The notes beneath the pieces were generated by a model. It worked only from the letters and a program-made list of their open reading frames with translations, was not told where the DNA came from and searched no databases. A program made the position numbers and the translations under genes. This document shows positions 36,772-48,673 of a stretch of DNA of 64,000 bases, one piece after another. Source of the DNA: Scytalidium lignicola (taxonomy: Eukaryota > Ascomycota > Leotiomycetes); the NCBI GenBank assembly GCA_002812745.2, contig NCSJ02000152.1, positions 34,576-98,575 of the forward strand, given 5' to 3'. Within the stretch, counting starts at the first letter, position 1. The number at the start of each line of letters is the position of its first letter.

Positions 36772-37326
36772 TCATGCAATTGGGTACGCTGGTTCATTTG
36801 CCCACCCATCTAACTTTTTGAACTCCAATTCATCAATTTTCACGTCTTTCAGATGCCGAATCTATGAAACTATTAATCCAATTCTTGCCCTTCAAAACTA
36901 ACTCTGGAGTTTGGGGACGCTCACATTCGTTGCAATAATTCCATACTTCTCCCTCGCATCAATAAATAAACTACTTCCACATGTCTTGCAAAACCGATGC
37001 CCAACGGCTTTCTACAGAATGCATATTAATCTCATTTACTAACCAATCTCATTGCGCTGTATTATTATTATTTTTATGAAACTCACTTTTGCAAATCGCC
37101 ACTCCCCGCAATCATCCAAGTTTCCCCGCTCAAAAATGACTTCGTCTGGCTTCGGGTACACCAGCAAGTATCCATTTCGCGTGCAGATTGAACAATTACA
37201 GTTATTTATTTGTGATGGTTTCGACTCTAAAGCTCGAGGTAAAGTTATCTTGAACCGGATAGCTCCGCAATGGCAGTTGCCGTCGTATGTGACCGGCTCA
37301 GTGGGCACTTCACTTGTGTCCGTCAT
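36772..37326 (-). CDS. GFA/CENP-V family zinc protein (Mss4-like fold)
   Basis: Three exons, 37326-37087, 37011-36925 and 36861-36772, with GT-AG introns of 75 and 63 nt; all are whole-codon exons and give 138 residues, the normal family length. Zinc ligands are visible as GNCHCGAIRF (C18, C20), NCNCSIC (C43, C45, C48) and HRFCKTCG (C88, C91). The end, IRHLKDVKIDELEFKKLDG, matches the family's C-terminal strand. The family is named for glutathione-dependent formaldehyde-activating enzyme, but most fungal members have no proven reaction. Exons 2 and 3 are only 29 and 30 codons. It lies between an SDR gene and a zinc ADH gene, which suggests aldehyde or alcohol chemistry (inference). Confidence 0.85.
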
Positions 37327-38189
37327 ATTAGGAAGTAAGTATTGATATTGATAGCAAAATGATATGGTAAAAGTGAGAATGTGGTAGATAATGATTTTCG
37401 TAGCTCAGTAAGAGAGAGAGATATGAGTTGAGAAATGTCTTGCGCCCAACTAGTTACAAGTTTAAAAAGGGCCAGCTATTAGACCGATGTCCGATGTCTT
37501 ATGTTTGATATGTGGCACAGGACGATCTTTTCATGATTACGTACAGTCCAGGTGCCTGTTCGGGAAGGCTATATACTGTGATTGGATACCTATAATATTG
37601 GACTTGACAATACACCCCAACCACCTTTTTTAGGACTCTATACTCGCCGGAATGATTTGGACTCAATTAACTGATGGACAGTCAGGATGAAAAAGTATAA
37701 AAGGAAAAACTAGCGCTATGTGCTGGGCATACGGTATTCCTGAATATGATATTTAATAGCTTTCCCTAATATCCTTACATGAGGATGTAGCTTTCTTGAT
37801 AATAAAGTCAGCCTTAGTGCTAGAGGCTATTGACTAGGATGTAATCAAAGGTTCTAGCATAGGAATATTTGTTAGGATTTTAGTTCCATCTTGGCTCGTG
37901 TCATTGTCTTCAACCGAATGTGAACTCCTGCTAGGCAACTGAGAGGAGCTGATGAATAGTCTCTACGCCTCACTACCCTCATCAATATATCAAATCAGAT
38001 AATTCTCTTTTTATAACTAGGCAACCATGCAGTTACTAAGCAGGGACCAGAGGAGTTTAGTAAATAAATCAGTTTACTAGAAACCCCACCTCATTAAGTA
38101 AAATATAAGCAAACAAGATCACGTAACTGTTAAACATGAAAATTAATAAACCTAGACTTTAGTATTCAATCAAATTATGATAAATAACC
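37327..38189. other. Intergenic region between GFA and ADH genes
   Basis: AT-moderate DNA with no supported gene. It contains the promoter of the GFA gene and the 3' UTR of the ADH gene. Confidence 0.45.
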
Positions 38190-39431
38190 TTAATTACTAC
38201 CAGGCCAAAGTAAAACAGCTTTAATACATTTCCCATGTTCTATGTCCTCTTTGGCCTTCCCGAATTCAGTATATGGGTATGTTGTTACAAGCTGCTCCAG
38301 AGGGAACCGCCCATGTCGCCAGAATTCAATTAGCAGTGGGATAAACTACGTCACATTAGTAAATTCATAAATAATAGAAAATTCTCCAACTAACCGTGGC
38401 GGGAATTGCAGATCCTTCGCTGACTCCAACGTAACTAACTGCTTTATGAATCCAGGCATGTGGCTCCATCTCAAGTTTTTTGCCAGCTCCAGGGGAACCG
38501 ACGGTAGCTACTATAGCACCAGGAGCTGCACAGTCAAACATGGTCCTGATGACATCGAGTCTTCCTGTAGCATCTATGGCGCAATCCACTCCAAAGCCAT
38601 CTGTGAGCTTCATTATCTCAGCCAAGGTATTTGTACCTATAGAGTTAATCATGTGAGTTGCACCCAACTTATGTGCCAATTCAAGCTTGGAATCGAAGAT
38701 ATCCACAGCGATAATCTTTGCACACGGTGTAAGGTTAGCAGCCATGACAGCCGCCATACCAACAGCGCCAACACCAAAGATGACTATATTGGCACCAAGC
38801 TTAGGTTTTAAGACGTTGAGAACGGTTCCAGCACCAGTTTGTATACCACAACCAAGGGAGCAAAGAGTATCTAATGGTAAATCTTTGTCAATCTTAAGGG
38901 CAACTTGGCCACTGACTATGGCTCTTTGTGAAAATGACGACTGGCCAAAGAAGTGTGATGCTATCTTCTGTCCATTTTCGAGAGTAAGCGATGTTGTCCC
39001 ATCAGGTCGAGAACACCTGAAGTTTTCAGCAGGGAACTTTGTACAATATGGCCCGCTGTTTCTTTTGCATGCAATGCATTCGCCGCAGATTTTATAAGAG
39101 AGCAGCACATGGTCTCCAACTTCCACATGATGGACAGCAGAGCCTACGCGCTCTACGACCCCAGCACCTTCATGGCCACCACACAATGGTAGAGGTACTG
39201 GAAGGTCTCCCTAGAAGTGGATGAGTATGATTCTCCATTGAAACATTACCTTTCTCTGTGACAAGAGATTGCTAAACTCACAGTTGAACACAACAAATCT
39301 GCATGACAAACTCCAGTTGCTCTCATTTGTACAATTATTTCATCATCTCTCAAATCCCCAAGTCGGACCTTTTTAAGTTGGTAAGGGCCATTAGGCTCCA
39401 TACATACAAGGGCATCAACCAGGTCAGCCAT
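38190..39431 (-). CDS. Zinc-dependent medium-chain alcohol dehydrogenase
   Basis: Three exons, 39431-39282, 39210-38395 and 38345-38190, with GT-AG introns of 71 and 49 nt; all phases are zero and give 373 residues, the standard length. Catalytic zinc ligands are C42 (GVCHADL), H63-E64 (GGHEGAG) and C171 (GCGIQTGAG). The structural zinc loop is C92, C95, C98, C106. The nucleotide-binding motif GVGAVG (196-201) is followed by VDIFDSKLELA, where the acidic residue indicates NAD. The GCGIQTGAGTVLNV block resembles aryl/benzyl-alcohol dehydrogenases and class III-like enzymes, so an aromatic or aliphatic alcohol substrate is likely but not defined. It is on the same strand as the GFA gene, 0.9 kb downstream of it. 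Confidence 0.93.
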
Positions 39432-42400
39432 GATAGCTTAAAGATAACTGGTATATATATATTTACCAAAAATTTAGGTATGTGAATTATTTAAATCCAA
39501 TTCCACTTCAATATCTTTTATACACCATTACAGGATCAACTTAGTGGCAAAATTTGGAACTCGTGGTAGAAGTAGAAATCGAGCGGGGATCAAGCGGAAA
39601 TCAAAACCGCAAAACTGCGGGACACATAACAAAGCCGCCTTCTTAAAGCCGGCTACATATTTTAGAAATCAAATGTCGACCCCACTCTACCAATAATATG
39701 GTGATGTGCAACTGACCCTATTCATTAAAGACCAATAGCAAAATACTGAGGGACCTCCCAAGCATATTCCGCAATATCCGCATACGTTCTCGGAGTTTGA
39801 ATCACTTGTATCATAAGTTATCTCCGTACAAGTAAAACTAACACCTGAGAAGTGAGGGAAGACTGGGAGCAAGAGGTTAGTATACAAAGATGGTAGAACA
39901 GCAATAATATAATACAATATTTCCGATTCTATGAATCTGTTGTGATATCCTGTGTGTCACCTTAGGCACCATCTTGTTTATTACACGTGACTTCCCTTTT
40001 TGGTAGTCTACTAGTTAGCTCTCTTTACTTGTGTACGTACGTAGTTACTACAACACCACAATATATTTGAGTAACCCCGATTACGCAACCTCTTGCTGTG
40101 CTTAATTCAACAGAATCTATTGTGCGGTTGTGTTGATTCTAGAAGCTTGGACTCTTAAGCTTCATGGCATATTGTCGTGGAAATGATATGAATCAAATGT
40201 TTTAATTGGTGTTTATAAGCTTAATCGTACTTAGCTTTCGCCAGGATCCAGGCGATCGATCAGTCTATTTTAATAACCTACAAAAGTAAGTTAATGCATA
40301 AGGACTTCTGTGGCTGGTATAATAATTCTATTTTCTGTGCTTTGGAACACCTGGCTACTCATGTGCAGTGAAGGACTATCACGAGTCTTGTCAAAAAGCC
40401 AATCGGTTGAAAAGGAGAAAGTATAACTCTACTGAACTGCATGCCAGGCTAAAATTTATGAGCCTTTGGGTTTCTCTTGGGTTTTCGAAGTTCCCTGGCG
40501 AAGAACGAGAGGATTTGAACACCGATTATTGGGGTAATAGTTTGTATTTTGTCAATCATTGAAAGAATATATCGTAGGATGTATAAGAATGGAAACAAAG
40601 TATGTGAATCTCTTCGCGATGAACTTTGATAGATACAGAATATCCTGCTAAGAAGTTTTAAGATGGTTGAAATGACTAACATACTCTATGTTGAAAAGAA
40701 TAATGTTAAAAGGCGAGATAAACTAACTGACAGAAAAGCTAATCACATCTCAAGCTCCAGAATCTTTTAGTTTCTAAAAATTGTGTTTCAATGATTGTAT
40801 AGATATAAATACATTCAAATGCCACCAACCACCTGTGCTGGCTTTCGTTTGAAGGAATGCAACCCAATCCGAGACAAATCGAGAACCGCTATTTTATATC
40901 TACACCATTTACTTCCGCTCTCAAACAAATAGATTATACTATTCCACATACTGTTATCTGTCATTGTGGGGGTGATTGCATGAAAAGTTCTCCTCTGCGG
41001 GACCCCTTTTTGTTCATCGTCGTTCCCCACATCTCAACTCCAGATTCCGGGGTAAACGCGGGACNTTTTTTGTGATAAGACGTGCAGATCCAGCTGCTCT
41101 TCACCATAGTTTCTACGGTAATATAATTATCCGGTTACCCCTCTCTGCCCCTCCTCCAGCACCTTTGACTAATTCGGCGTCAAAGTTTAAGTTTAAATGA
41201 ATGATTCGGAAATTCCTGTATAATGAGGTGTTGGAGGTGTGACTGTATACTAAGACCCTGAGTGAAAGACTTGATCTTTGGTACGTGTATGGGTGCAATT
41301 ACATTTATGAGGTTGTTAGGCTGTTCAGAAGTCACTATGAAGAAGCAAGCGTTCGCAATTTGAAGGAGTAAAGTGCTACATAAAAATATAAACACTCAGC
41401 AAGAATTGTACATGTTAATCTAATACAGTATAGAAGATTTCAACATCAGTGAAAATCATATCTTCCCCATAAATTAGTTTAGGAATCTGGAGTATCTCGA
41501 TCAAAAATAATATACCATTCTCTGAAGATGCTCCTGTAAGTAATTCATTCTCATTAATGCTATTCCTTCGAAGATATTGCCTGACATCTCGGGCATGCAC
41601 GTCTTTATTGTTGATTGAAATACACTCTCCTCGCCTTCGTCTTTTTTCGTTTGACCTGTACCCTGCCATCGCCAACATAATATCTCTTTTCACATTATTT
41701 GATGTCAAGATACCACTTTTGATATTTGGGTATAGTTGCTTCCTGCTATGCCGGAAGTTCGCTTTACTTCAAAGTACCCTGAATATCGGACAAACCTAAG
41801 TAACTGGGAAGCCACCACTCTTCACGATAGCCATAATATCCTTTTCCGGTTCGATTTTCACGAATATAAAGCCGTTTGACTAATGGTCTTTTTCGTTCTC
41901 ATTCCTTCCCAATCTCATGACGGGTCTTGACAGGGGAGTTTACCATGTTTGACTCCAGTTCTATAGCTGCGAAATTTAATAAGACAAGAAACATCCATAG
42001 TAAGGATGCTGCAACCCATTCTCATGGCGAGAGAGAAAAAGAAGTCGTGCTTGGATGGGGACGCTTTGCCGAGGTCCACGTTAGCGGCGTACCTGTGCAG
42101 AAATCTCAACAATGGGATGGACAACGATCTTTCCTTTCATGCTCTTGCCTAAAGTGTTCCATTCCAAATAACTACACGTGTAGTTTGGCATTGCCAGCTG
42201 TTGTTAGTTAATAAGTTATGCCGAGCAACAGGTTGCATTATTCTAGGCAGCTCTTTTATTAATGCAGCCGGTCTTGGGCTTCCTGCATCTGGACGCGGCT
42301 TGGGAGCACATCGAAAGCAACCTTCATGCGCCCGCCAATCAAGGACCACAGACAAGGACAAATGCACTGCCCCATTGGTTCTCAACCAGCATCGTCGATT

Positions 42401-42650
42401 TTCGATGTGGAGTATGGAAAAGCTCCAATAAACGCAATCAACATGGGTGGGGATCGTGGGCCGATCAATCCTTTGGCATAGATAGTTAACTACCTTTCTT
42501 CATCTGGATGGATAAGATTCACCGTTGGAAAAAAAAACGGCCATGAAAGCTCGTCGAAGAATTTTGAATCGCGTGTTAGTTGTATGTCCGCCTTCCTCTT
42601 CTTTTCTCCTTGCGCCTTGCAGATGATCCTGAAGGATCAAGGTGGATCCA
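39432..42650. other. Gene-poor interval upstream of the DUF6536 gene
   Basis: No supported gene. A minus-strand frame near 41,415-41,708 is protein-like in places (RRRRGECISINNKDVHARDV) but lacks a good start. An ambiguous base at 41,065 abuts a T run. A pyrimidine-rich tract ending TTGCAG at 42,622, just before the next start, could be the acceptor of a 5' UTR intron. Confidence 0.45.
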
Positions 42651-45475
42651 ATGGAGGCGACATATGCGAGGATTTTCGATGACTTGGACCGTGATGTGAA
42701 TCTGGGCGATTTCTCATATACGTCGTCTTCCCCCACCGCGGATTCTGCGCTCGGGAAGCTCACGACAATTGACATCTCCGAGAATGGTGAGTCCCCCGAC
42801 GACAATGCCTCTCCGCGCTCTTCAATCTTTCGGAAGAGCTCCTCCACCCTGAACGATTATGAGAGCTTGCGGTCTAGTCCCAGCAGTGTGTTTGGAAAAT
42901 GGAAAATTCCACACGGCAATGGCTCAACGCGTTCACTACTTCGCCAGAGCGTCACATCAGCAAGTGATTATGAGAAGATCTCAACAACCAAATCACTGAC
43001 CGATGTCTCCATTGATGAACTGCGCCAGAGGCATCCCGGGGCTCCACATACCCCGCGCCTGTTCAAGAAGCCTACACTCTTTCTCAGAAGAAAATCGACA
43101 TTTGATGGCCACTTCGCGACGGGTAAGCCGGGATGGTGGAAAAAACAGATGCTTGTCGATCGCAGCCTGCGGGCGATGGCGGCTTTCACGGCTGTTTGTG
43201 CGATTGTGATGATGGTCATACTCATCGTGTATCTCCCTGCCTTCAAGCGACGCCTGAACCACCATACAACTTCAGTCGGAGCTGGAAATGGAGAAAGCTG
43301 CTCTGTGATGGAAAGGAGGAACGTGGTATGTGACGGAGCTCTTCACCAGTATCGGAATACTCCCAATTGACCACAAACGACTTTAGGTAGTCCACTTTTT
43401 CATAAACATCGCTGCGACCATGATTTTAGGATGTTCTAATACGTACCAGCAATTGGTTACGTCTTTGAAGGTTTCGGAAATCCCCTGGGCTCTATCTATG
43501 AGAGGAGACTCGAGAATTGGAACAAATTCGCCAACTTCTATCAATCATAAAAAGAGCGGCAAGGTAAAAGCCTGGATTTCTTGGCTCTTGCTGATTTCCA
43601 CCTCTTTGGTAAGCTCTTCCCCGGATCTGATCGGCTACACGCATCATGAAAATCTTCTAAACTGTACTAGCCTGTCCATTTCCTTGCCAATTCTGTATTT
43701 GGTCCATCTTTCTACATTGCAATGCCAAAGAATGTGACTTTTCTCGAAGTCTCTACCGTGGAGATGAATAACTACACGAGCACCGTGCAATCGGATAGCC
43801 TTGATTCTGCTTGCTGGACAGCATTGAGGGCTGGGTATTATGCTTTGCCACAAGACTTGAACGAGCTTGATATAAAATACAGTCCACTCCATCTTGGGAA
43901 CGGAACGGGATTTACAACCGTTCAGGTCATGTATAGCACCAACTGTGCTCAATACAGAGAAACGACGGATATTGCCACAGCCCGTTCCGAGAAGGTCTGG
44001 AACACGGTTGGGAATGCCGACATTCGATATGAAATTGGTGACTGCACACAAGGCCATAGCGTGAACTGCATACTCAGTGGCGAAGAAGCGAAAACCTGTC
44101 GTCTCAGTGTTCGAATGCAGGCTGTTTTTATTCTATCTGGATGTCTAATAATCAAGGCTATATACATGATAGCCTTGAATTTTCGAGCAAGGGGACGTGT
44201 CAAGGAGCAGTGCCTCACATTTGGGGATGTTATTGTGGCTTCTGTTCTTGACCCTGACCTGAAGGTTCAAAATGAGTGTCTGCTCAATTCAGGTGACGGC
44301 TATAGGCTCAAAGTGGCTCACACCTGTCATAAGCATTGCAAGGACCCCGAGGCGTCTGACACAGGCGATGGTATTGGGCATTGTCAGAAATGCAAGAAGT
44401 ATAACGATATCAACATGTTGACTGGCTTACCTCACCCACAAATAGCTATCAAATACAAGCGGTCGCTTTTGTCCAACCTAGGCTCTACTGCTATCACCCA
44501 GATAATAGCCCTTATGGTCTGTTCACTCGCTATGGTCGGGGCGTCAATAGTGCTCATAGTCTTAATGACTCAGGAAGCGAAATACTTCCGTCAGGCTTGC
44601 AGCTCCTTAGAACCTTATTTGCCCACTTATGATTCAGAGTGCTCTCTCGGGCTAACACAAGATCTCAAGAAGACATTCGGGTCTTGGGGTGGCTTCAGTT
44701 CTAGTGCACAACTAGGAAGCAATCTCAAGCCGGACAGTCTCCTAAGCGAGTTTATAGCATTTGCAGTCTCCAACGGAGCGCAGGTCTTGTACTCGTTATT
44801 ATACCTTCTGCTTATATATAACTTGTCACTTATATGTATGGAGCGGGAATGGGGGAGCTACGAAAGGAGACGCAAGCGTCCTAGGTGTACAATTGTGTCC
44901 GGAAGTGCATTCGAACAGTCATATTTTCTCCAACTCCCTAGCAAAATCATTATTCCCATGATGATTATGGCTGCCTCCATGCATTGGCTCATTGGTCAGT
45001 CCATATCAACTATTGAAACCATCTTTACGGATCCTACTAGCGGTGTAGAACATTCGGTTTACTATGTAAGGGAGATTTTAAGTTTCGGAAACNTTTTTGT
45101 GGATATAAGATTGCTGATACATGATACACAGATTACTTATGCTTCATATCCGATCTTCATCACGACTGTATGTATGCTCTTCACGACTGGAGCATGCTGG
45201 TGGGCCTTTACATATAGGCGTGAGGGTTTCATACCCCAGAACTTTGGTTCAATACGCACGTGTTGTGCCTCGACAACTGAGCTTGAGGATTTCAACAGGG
45301 AAGGAATTAAGTGGGGAGATTGTAGGTCTCGTTCATATATATATTCCCCTACTCTTTTATCTTGAAAGACTCGAAGCTGACTTAAATTATAGTGGGCAAA
45401 GGGGAGAAATTTCGGCGTGCTGGATTTTCCTCTGATGAGCCAGGCAAGATAGCCCCTGCAGAGCTATACGCCTGA
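42651..45475 (+). CDS. DUF6536 family integral membrane protein
   Basis: Four exons, 42651-43325, 43387-43608, 43671-45321 and 45393-45475; GT-AG introns of 61, 62 and 71 nt; the phases fit and give 876 residues. I start at ATGGAGG (42,651) because an in-frame stop lies 27 nt upstream. A Ser-rich N-terminal tail precedes the first membrane helix (about 170-200). Exon 2 carries HFFINIAATMILGCSNTYQQ and exon 3 opens PVHFLANSVFGPSFY, both hallmarks of DUF6536. Large extracellular-type loops contain paired Cys and NxS/T sites. Several further helices and a WGDLG...RRAGFS end, restored by the last intron, complete it. An ambiguous base at 45,093 falls in the coding sequence before a T run, but the frame stays open. 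The function of the family is unknown. Confidence 0.88.
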
Positions 45476-46791
45476 TGAGTCGGATATAATTTTAAGAAAG
45501 TTATGCTATATATGCGAAAAGACCTAGGAACTGCATACACTACATGATACCCAGATACAGCAATCTCAGCTTGAAGCCTGGAGCGATTATGATAAATGAA
45601 ATATAACGAACTACTAGTCCAGATGCTACCCAGTCCGACGTCGGAAGAGGAGCTACTCATGCATTTCCTTTACTTAATGACACGAAAAAACACAAATTTC
45701 CTTGGATCAACGCTGCAATTACAGGAGGCAGCGACTTCCAAGGCATTTACATATGGATATGATATTTTGGTAAAGGAGTTAGGGGCAAGGATTTAGATCG
45801 GGATTTAAGATCTGAATAGAGCATGGTATGGCGATATGAGGATATGGTTAGCGAACCGGGCATTTTATGTAGATACGAGAAAGTTATGGAGTTGGATGTG
45901 TATATTGAGTAAAGAGGCTGGGAAAACGGGACTTGGGATTGAATTCAACGATGTCGATATTGGGAGATATACTTTGTAGAAGGCAAAATGAAACATTTTC
46001 AAACTTCACAGGCTTCAACCTCCAAAAATCGCATTTAAATTGCAGACTGGTGTCTCGTATCCAACTTTAGGAGGCTAATATATCGTGTAAGAGGCCATTA
46101 GAAGCTACCACCACTATTATCTAACCCACTTCAAAAAGAATCTCTCGCAAAAGCTCTTCTTCAAAGTTGATCACCTCATCAATCGACCTCTTTCAATTTC
46201 AAATCTGAATAGTTAAGATATCTGTAGATATCTAGACATCTGATGTGCAACAAAATCTTGCGACGATAGTGATGGTTGGCTAGTTCCTGTCTTCGCTATG
46301 CTGAGTTAGTCTTTGGCAAATTTTTGACGCTCTTTTGTACTCGGAAGGAGCCTCGGGAGCGCTAAAAGCCGTAGTTTCCAACATTTAGTGGTGCTTCAAG
46401 GATATTGAAAGCACGCAGGAATACATATCAAGAATTTACGAGTTGAGACCACGTTGAATAGTAATGAACTGCAAAAGAAATACACTTTGTAATTATATTA
46501 AATAAAAATATACCTTGATGATTTTCTAAAACTCCTGAAGAATATCAAAGTTGATTATCTCTTCAAGCATGCTTTGTTAACTGCTCTCCCAGCTTAACTT
46601 TAAAAATTTCCCAAGTCTATATATGTTCAATTCCTGCTCTCTGTTTAATGCATGCGTTAATTCCATTCCCAACGCCTCCTTTCTAGTCTATATCATCTTA
46701 CTATTGTGTCAAGTTAATCCGAGATTCTTCACCCTCTGTTGCAAGGTGGTGGTGCCAAATGGCGTGTGAATAAGAAAACACCTTGGTTTCT
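45476..46791. other. Intergenic region between convergent DUF6536 and MFS genes
   Basis: This contains the two facing 3' UTRs. No supported gene. Short open frames are AT-biased and domain-free. Confidence 0.45.
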
Positions 46792-48673
46792 TTAAATTTT
46801 GATCGTGTCATACTTGCTCCTACTTCGAATTTTGTGCCCATAGCGGAATAGCACCCAAGGGATTGGTAGCAGAGCCACGGTAATAAATCCAAGTAGACTG
46901 GTCGCCCAGTCGATACCAAGACGTTCGTACACTGTAAAATTGTCAGCACTAAATCTCAATTCATTTATGCGTACACCTAATAAGGATATTCGTGGTGAAA
47001 AGAGGGTAACTCACTCTGCAGTGCAAACAGCGGGAATGCCGCACCAAGGAGATATCTCATCAGCCCATTCGCAGCCAAAGCACTGGCTCCAGTCAAAGCT
47101 TGGTAAGTGTCTAGAAGATATATGGCTGCTGAAATGAAGATACTCAGATTGCCCCATGCAAACGGCACAGCTGCCACAACGGGACTCGCCCAGCTAATAT
47201 CCTTCTTTGCTGTCCACGCGAACCAGAATAGCCCGATAGGCAAGCCAAAAGAACCCATCATAGCAGGGAAGAGGCGGTATTCAGGTGGAACTACACCATC
47301 ATGGCCAGCGCTGTGAGAGGCCGCGACATGGGGTTGGTAGAAGTATCGATCGCAGAGTAGAACGGTAGGGACAGCGAAGGTACACCCTATGCCGATGGCA
47401 AGGAAGACGAGGCCGGACTGGTCTGTGTCGAAATGATAGACAGTTTCAAACACGTATGGGAACGCAGCGAAGAAGGTGAATAAGACACCAAAGTTGAAGG
47501 CCACATATAAGCTCAAGAAGGCCACAATAGGTTCGGTGAGAAGCATGTGGATTGGTCGGAACAGTGTCACTGTCATCAGGAACTTTATTTTGGCCTTCTG
47601 CGAAGGGAATGGAGATGGTGATGGTGGAAGACCAAGGCGCTTGCGGCGATGTTTAAGAATGGTTGCTTTATGTGTTTCCTGACTGAGTAAGACTGGAATC
47701 CAAGCAAAAATTGCAAAGAAGATGAGTGTCCATTGTGTCCATCGCCAATGTTTGTGCGTTGTGACAAAAGAACCGATAACAGGTCTACATTATACTATAT
47801 TAGTTGATTGTGCCTGATAAAAAAGAAGCAGTAGAATGGGGAGCAATTCAACAATAGCAAAAGTGGAAATGAAAGAGAAATAGTATATGTATAGTAAACT
47901 AACCCTAGTGCAGGCCCCAAAAAGGGGCTGTAGATATAGAATGCTGACGGTGTTGCTCTGCGATCAGCCTTAAACACATCTGCAATTGTGCCACCACCGA
48001 TAGCAAGGCATGGCGAGAAAGCTAGTCCTGCGAAGAAGCGCAAAATACATAATGTCTGCATGTTTTGCGAGAAACCAGCTCCCATAGTGAACAAAGAACC
48101 TAAAGGTGCTGAGACAAGGTAGATGAGGTGGCGACCATGAGATTCCGAAAGGGGAGCAGCAATAACAGGGCCGAATCCGAGCGCCAGAACATAGAGCGAT
48201 AGAGGAAGAAGGGCTGTTGTAGATCCAACATTGAATCGTTCCATGATCTCAGGAAAAGATGGCGTGTAGATTGAGGCACCAAGAGTCCTGAAGATGTTAG
48301 CTAAGTTTTATTTTATTTTAATATGAGTACAATCGTAGTTCTGAGCCACATCATTATAATAGGTAAAGCAAGAGAGCGCTCACGTTGAAAATGATATCAA
48401 GGCTGGGGGCAAGACATGAAATACCCTCTTCCACCTCGACCAATTTAGAGGATTCTCTGGATCATTAGGGCCATTCCAATCTGTAACTATAGTGGCATTG
48501 TCTAGACTTTGGTTTCTGTTCCCACTTTCATCGCCGCCTGCATCTCCTTTCTCAGGATCGCGAACACCCGAATCGTTAAGTGAACCGCGCTTGTCTTTCT
48601 CGATATCAGAACCGCTCTCTTCAAGTTTAGAAGACATTGAAGCAGATGGCGAGCTCTGTTGCGTATCAGCCAT
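46792..48673 (-). CDS. MFS transporter, DHA1 drug/polyamine proton antiporter type
   Basis: Four exons, 48673-48384, 48287-47904, 47784-47015 and 46931-46792; GT-AG introns of 96, 119 and 83 nt; the phases fit and give 527 residues. A Ser/Asp-rich cytosolic N-terminus leads to DWNGPNDPENPLNWSRWKR, the entry motif of fungal DHA1 pumps (FLU1/TPO1/bicyclomycin-resistance-like). SESHGRHLIYL follows as motif A, ADRRATPSAFY, and antiporter motif C GPALGPVIG across intron 2. Twelve helices are expected, with a basic central loop (KHRRKRLGLPP) and the short C-terminal tail ending KYDTIKI. It exports drugs, polyamines or metabolites from the plasma membrane, but the substrate cannot be read from sequence. 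No biosynthetic cluster surrounds it. Confidence 0.92.

Noticed and set aside
41415..41708. Minus-strand frame of 97 codons with a basic patch
   Set aside because: There is no ATG at the upstream end and the gene cannot be extended with convincing splice sites. It could be a fragment but support is too weak to call.
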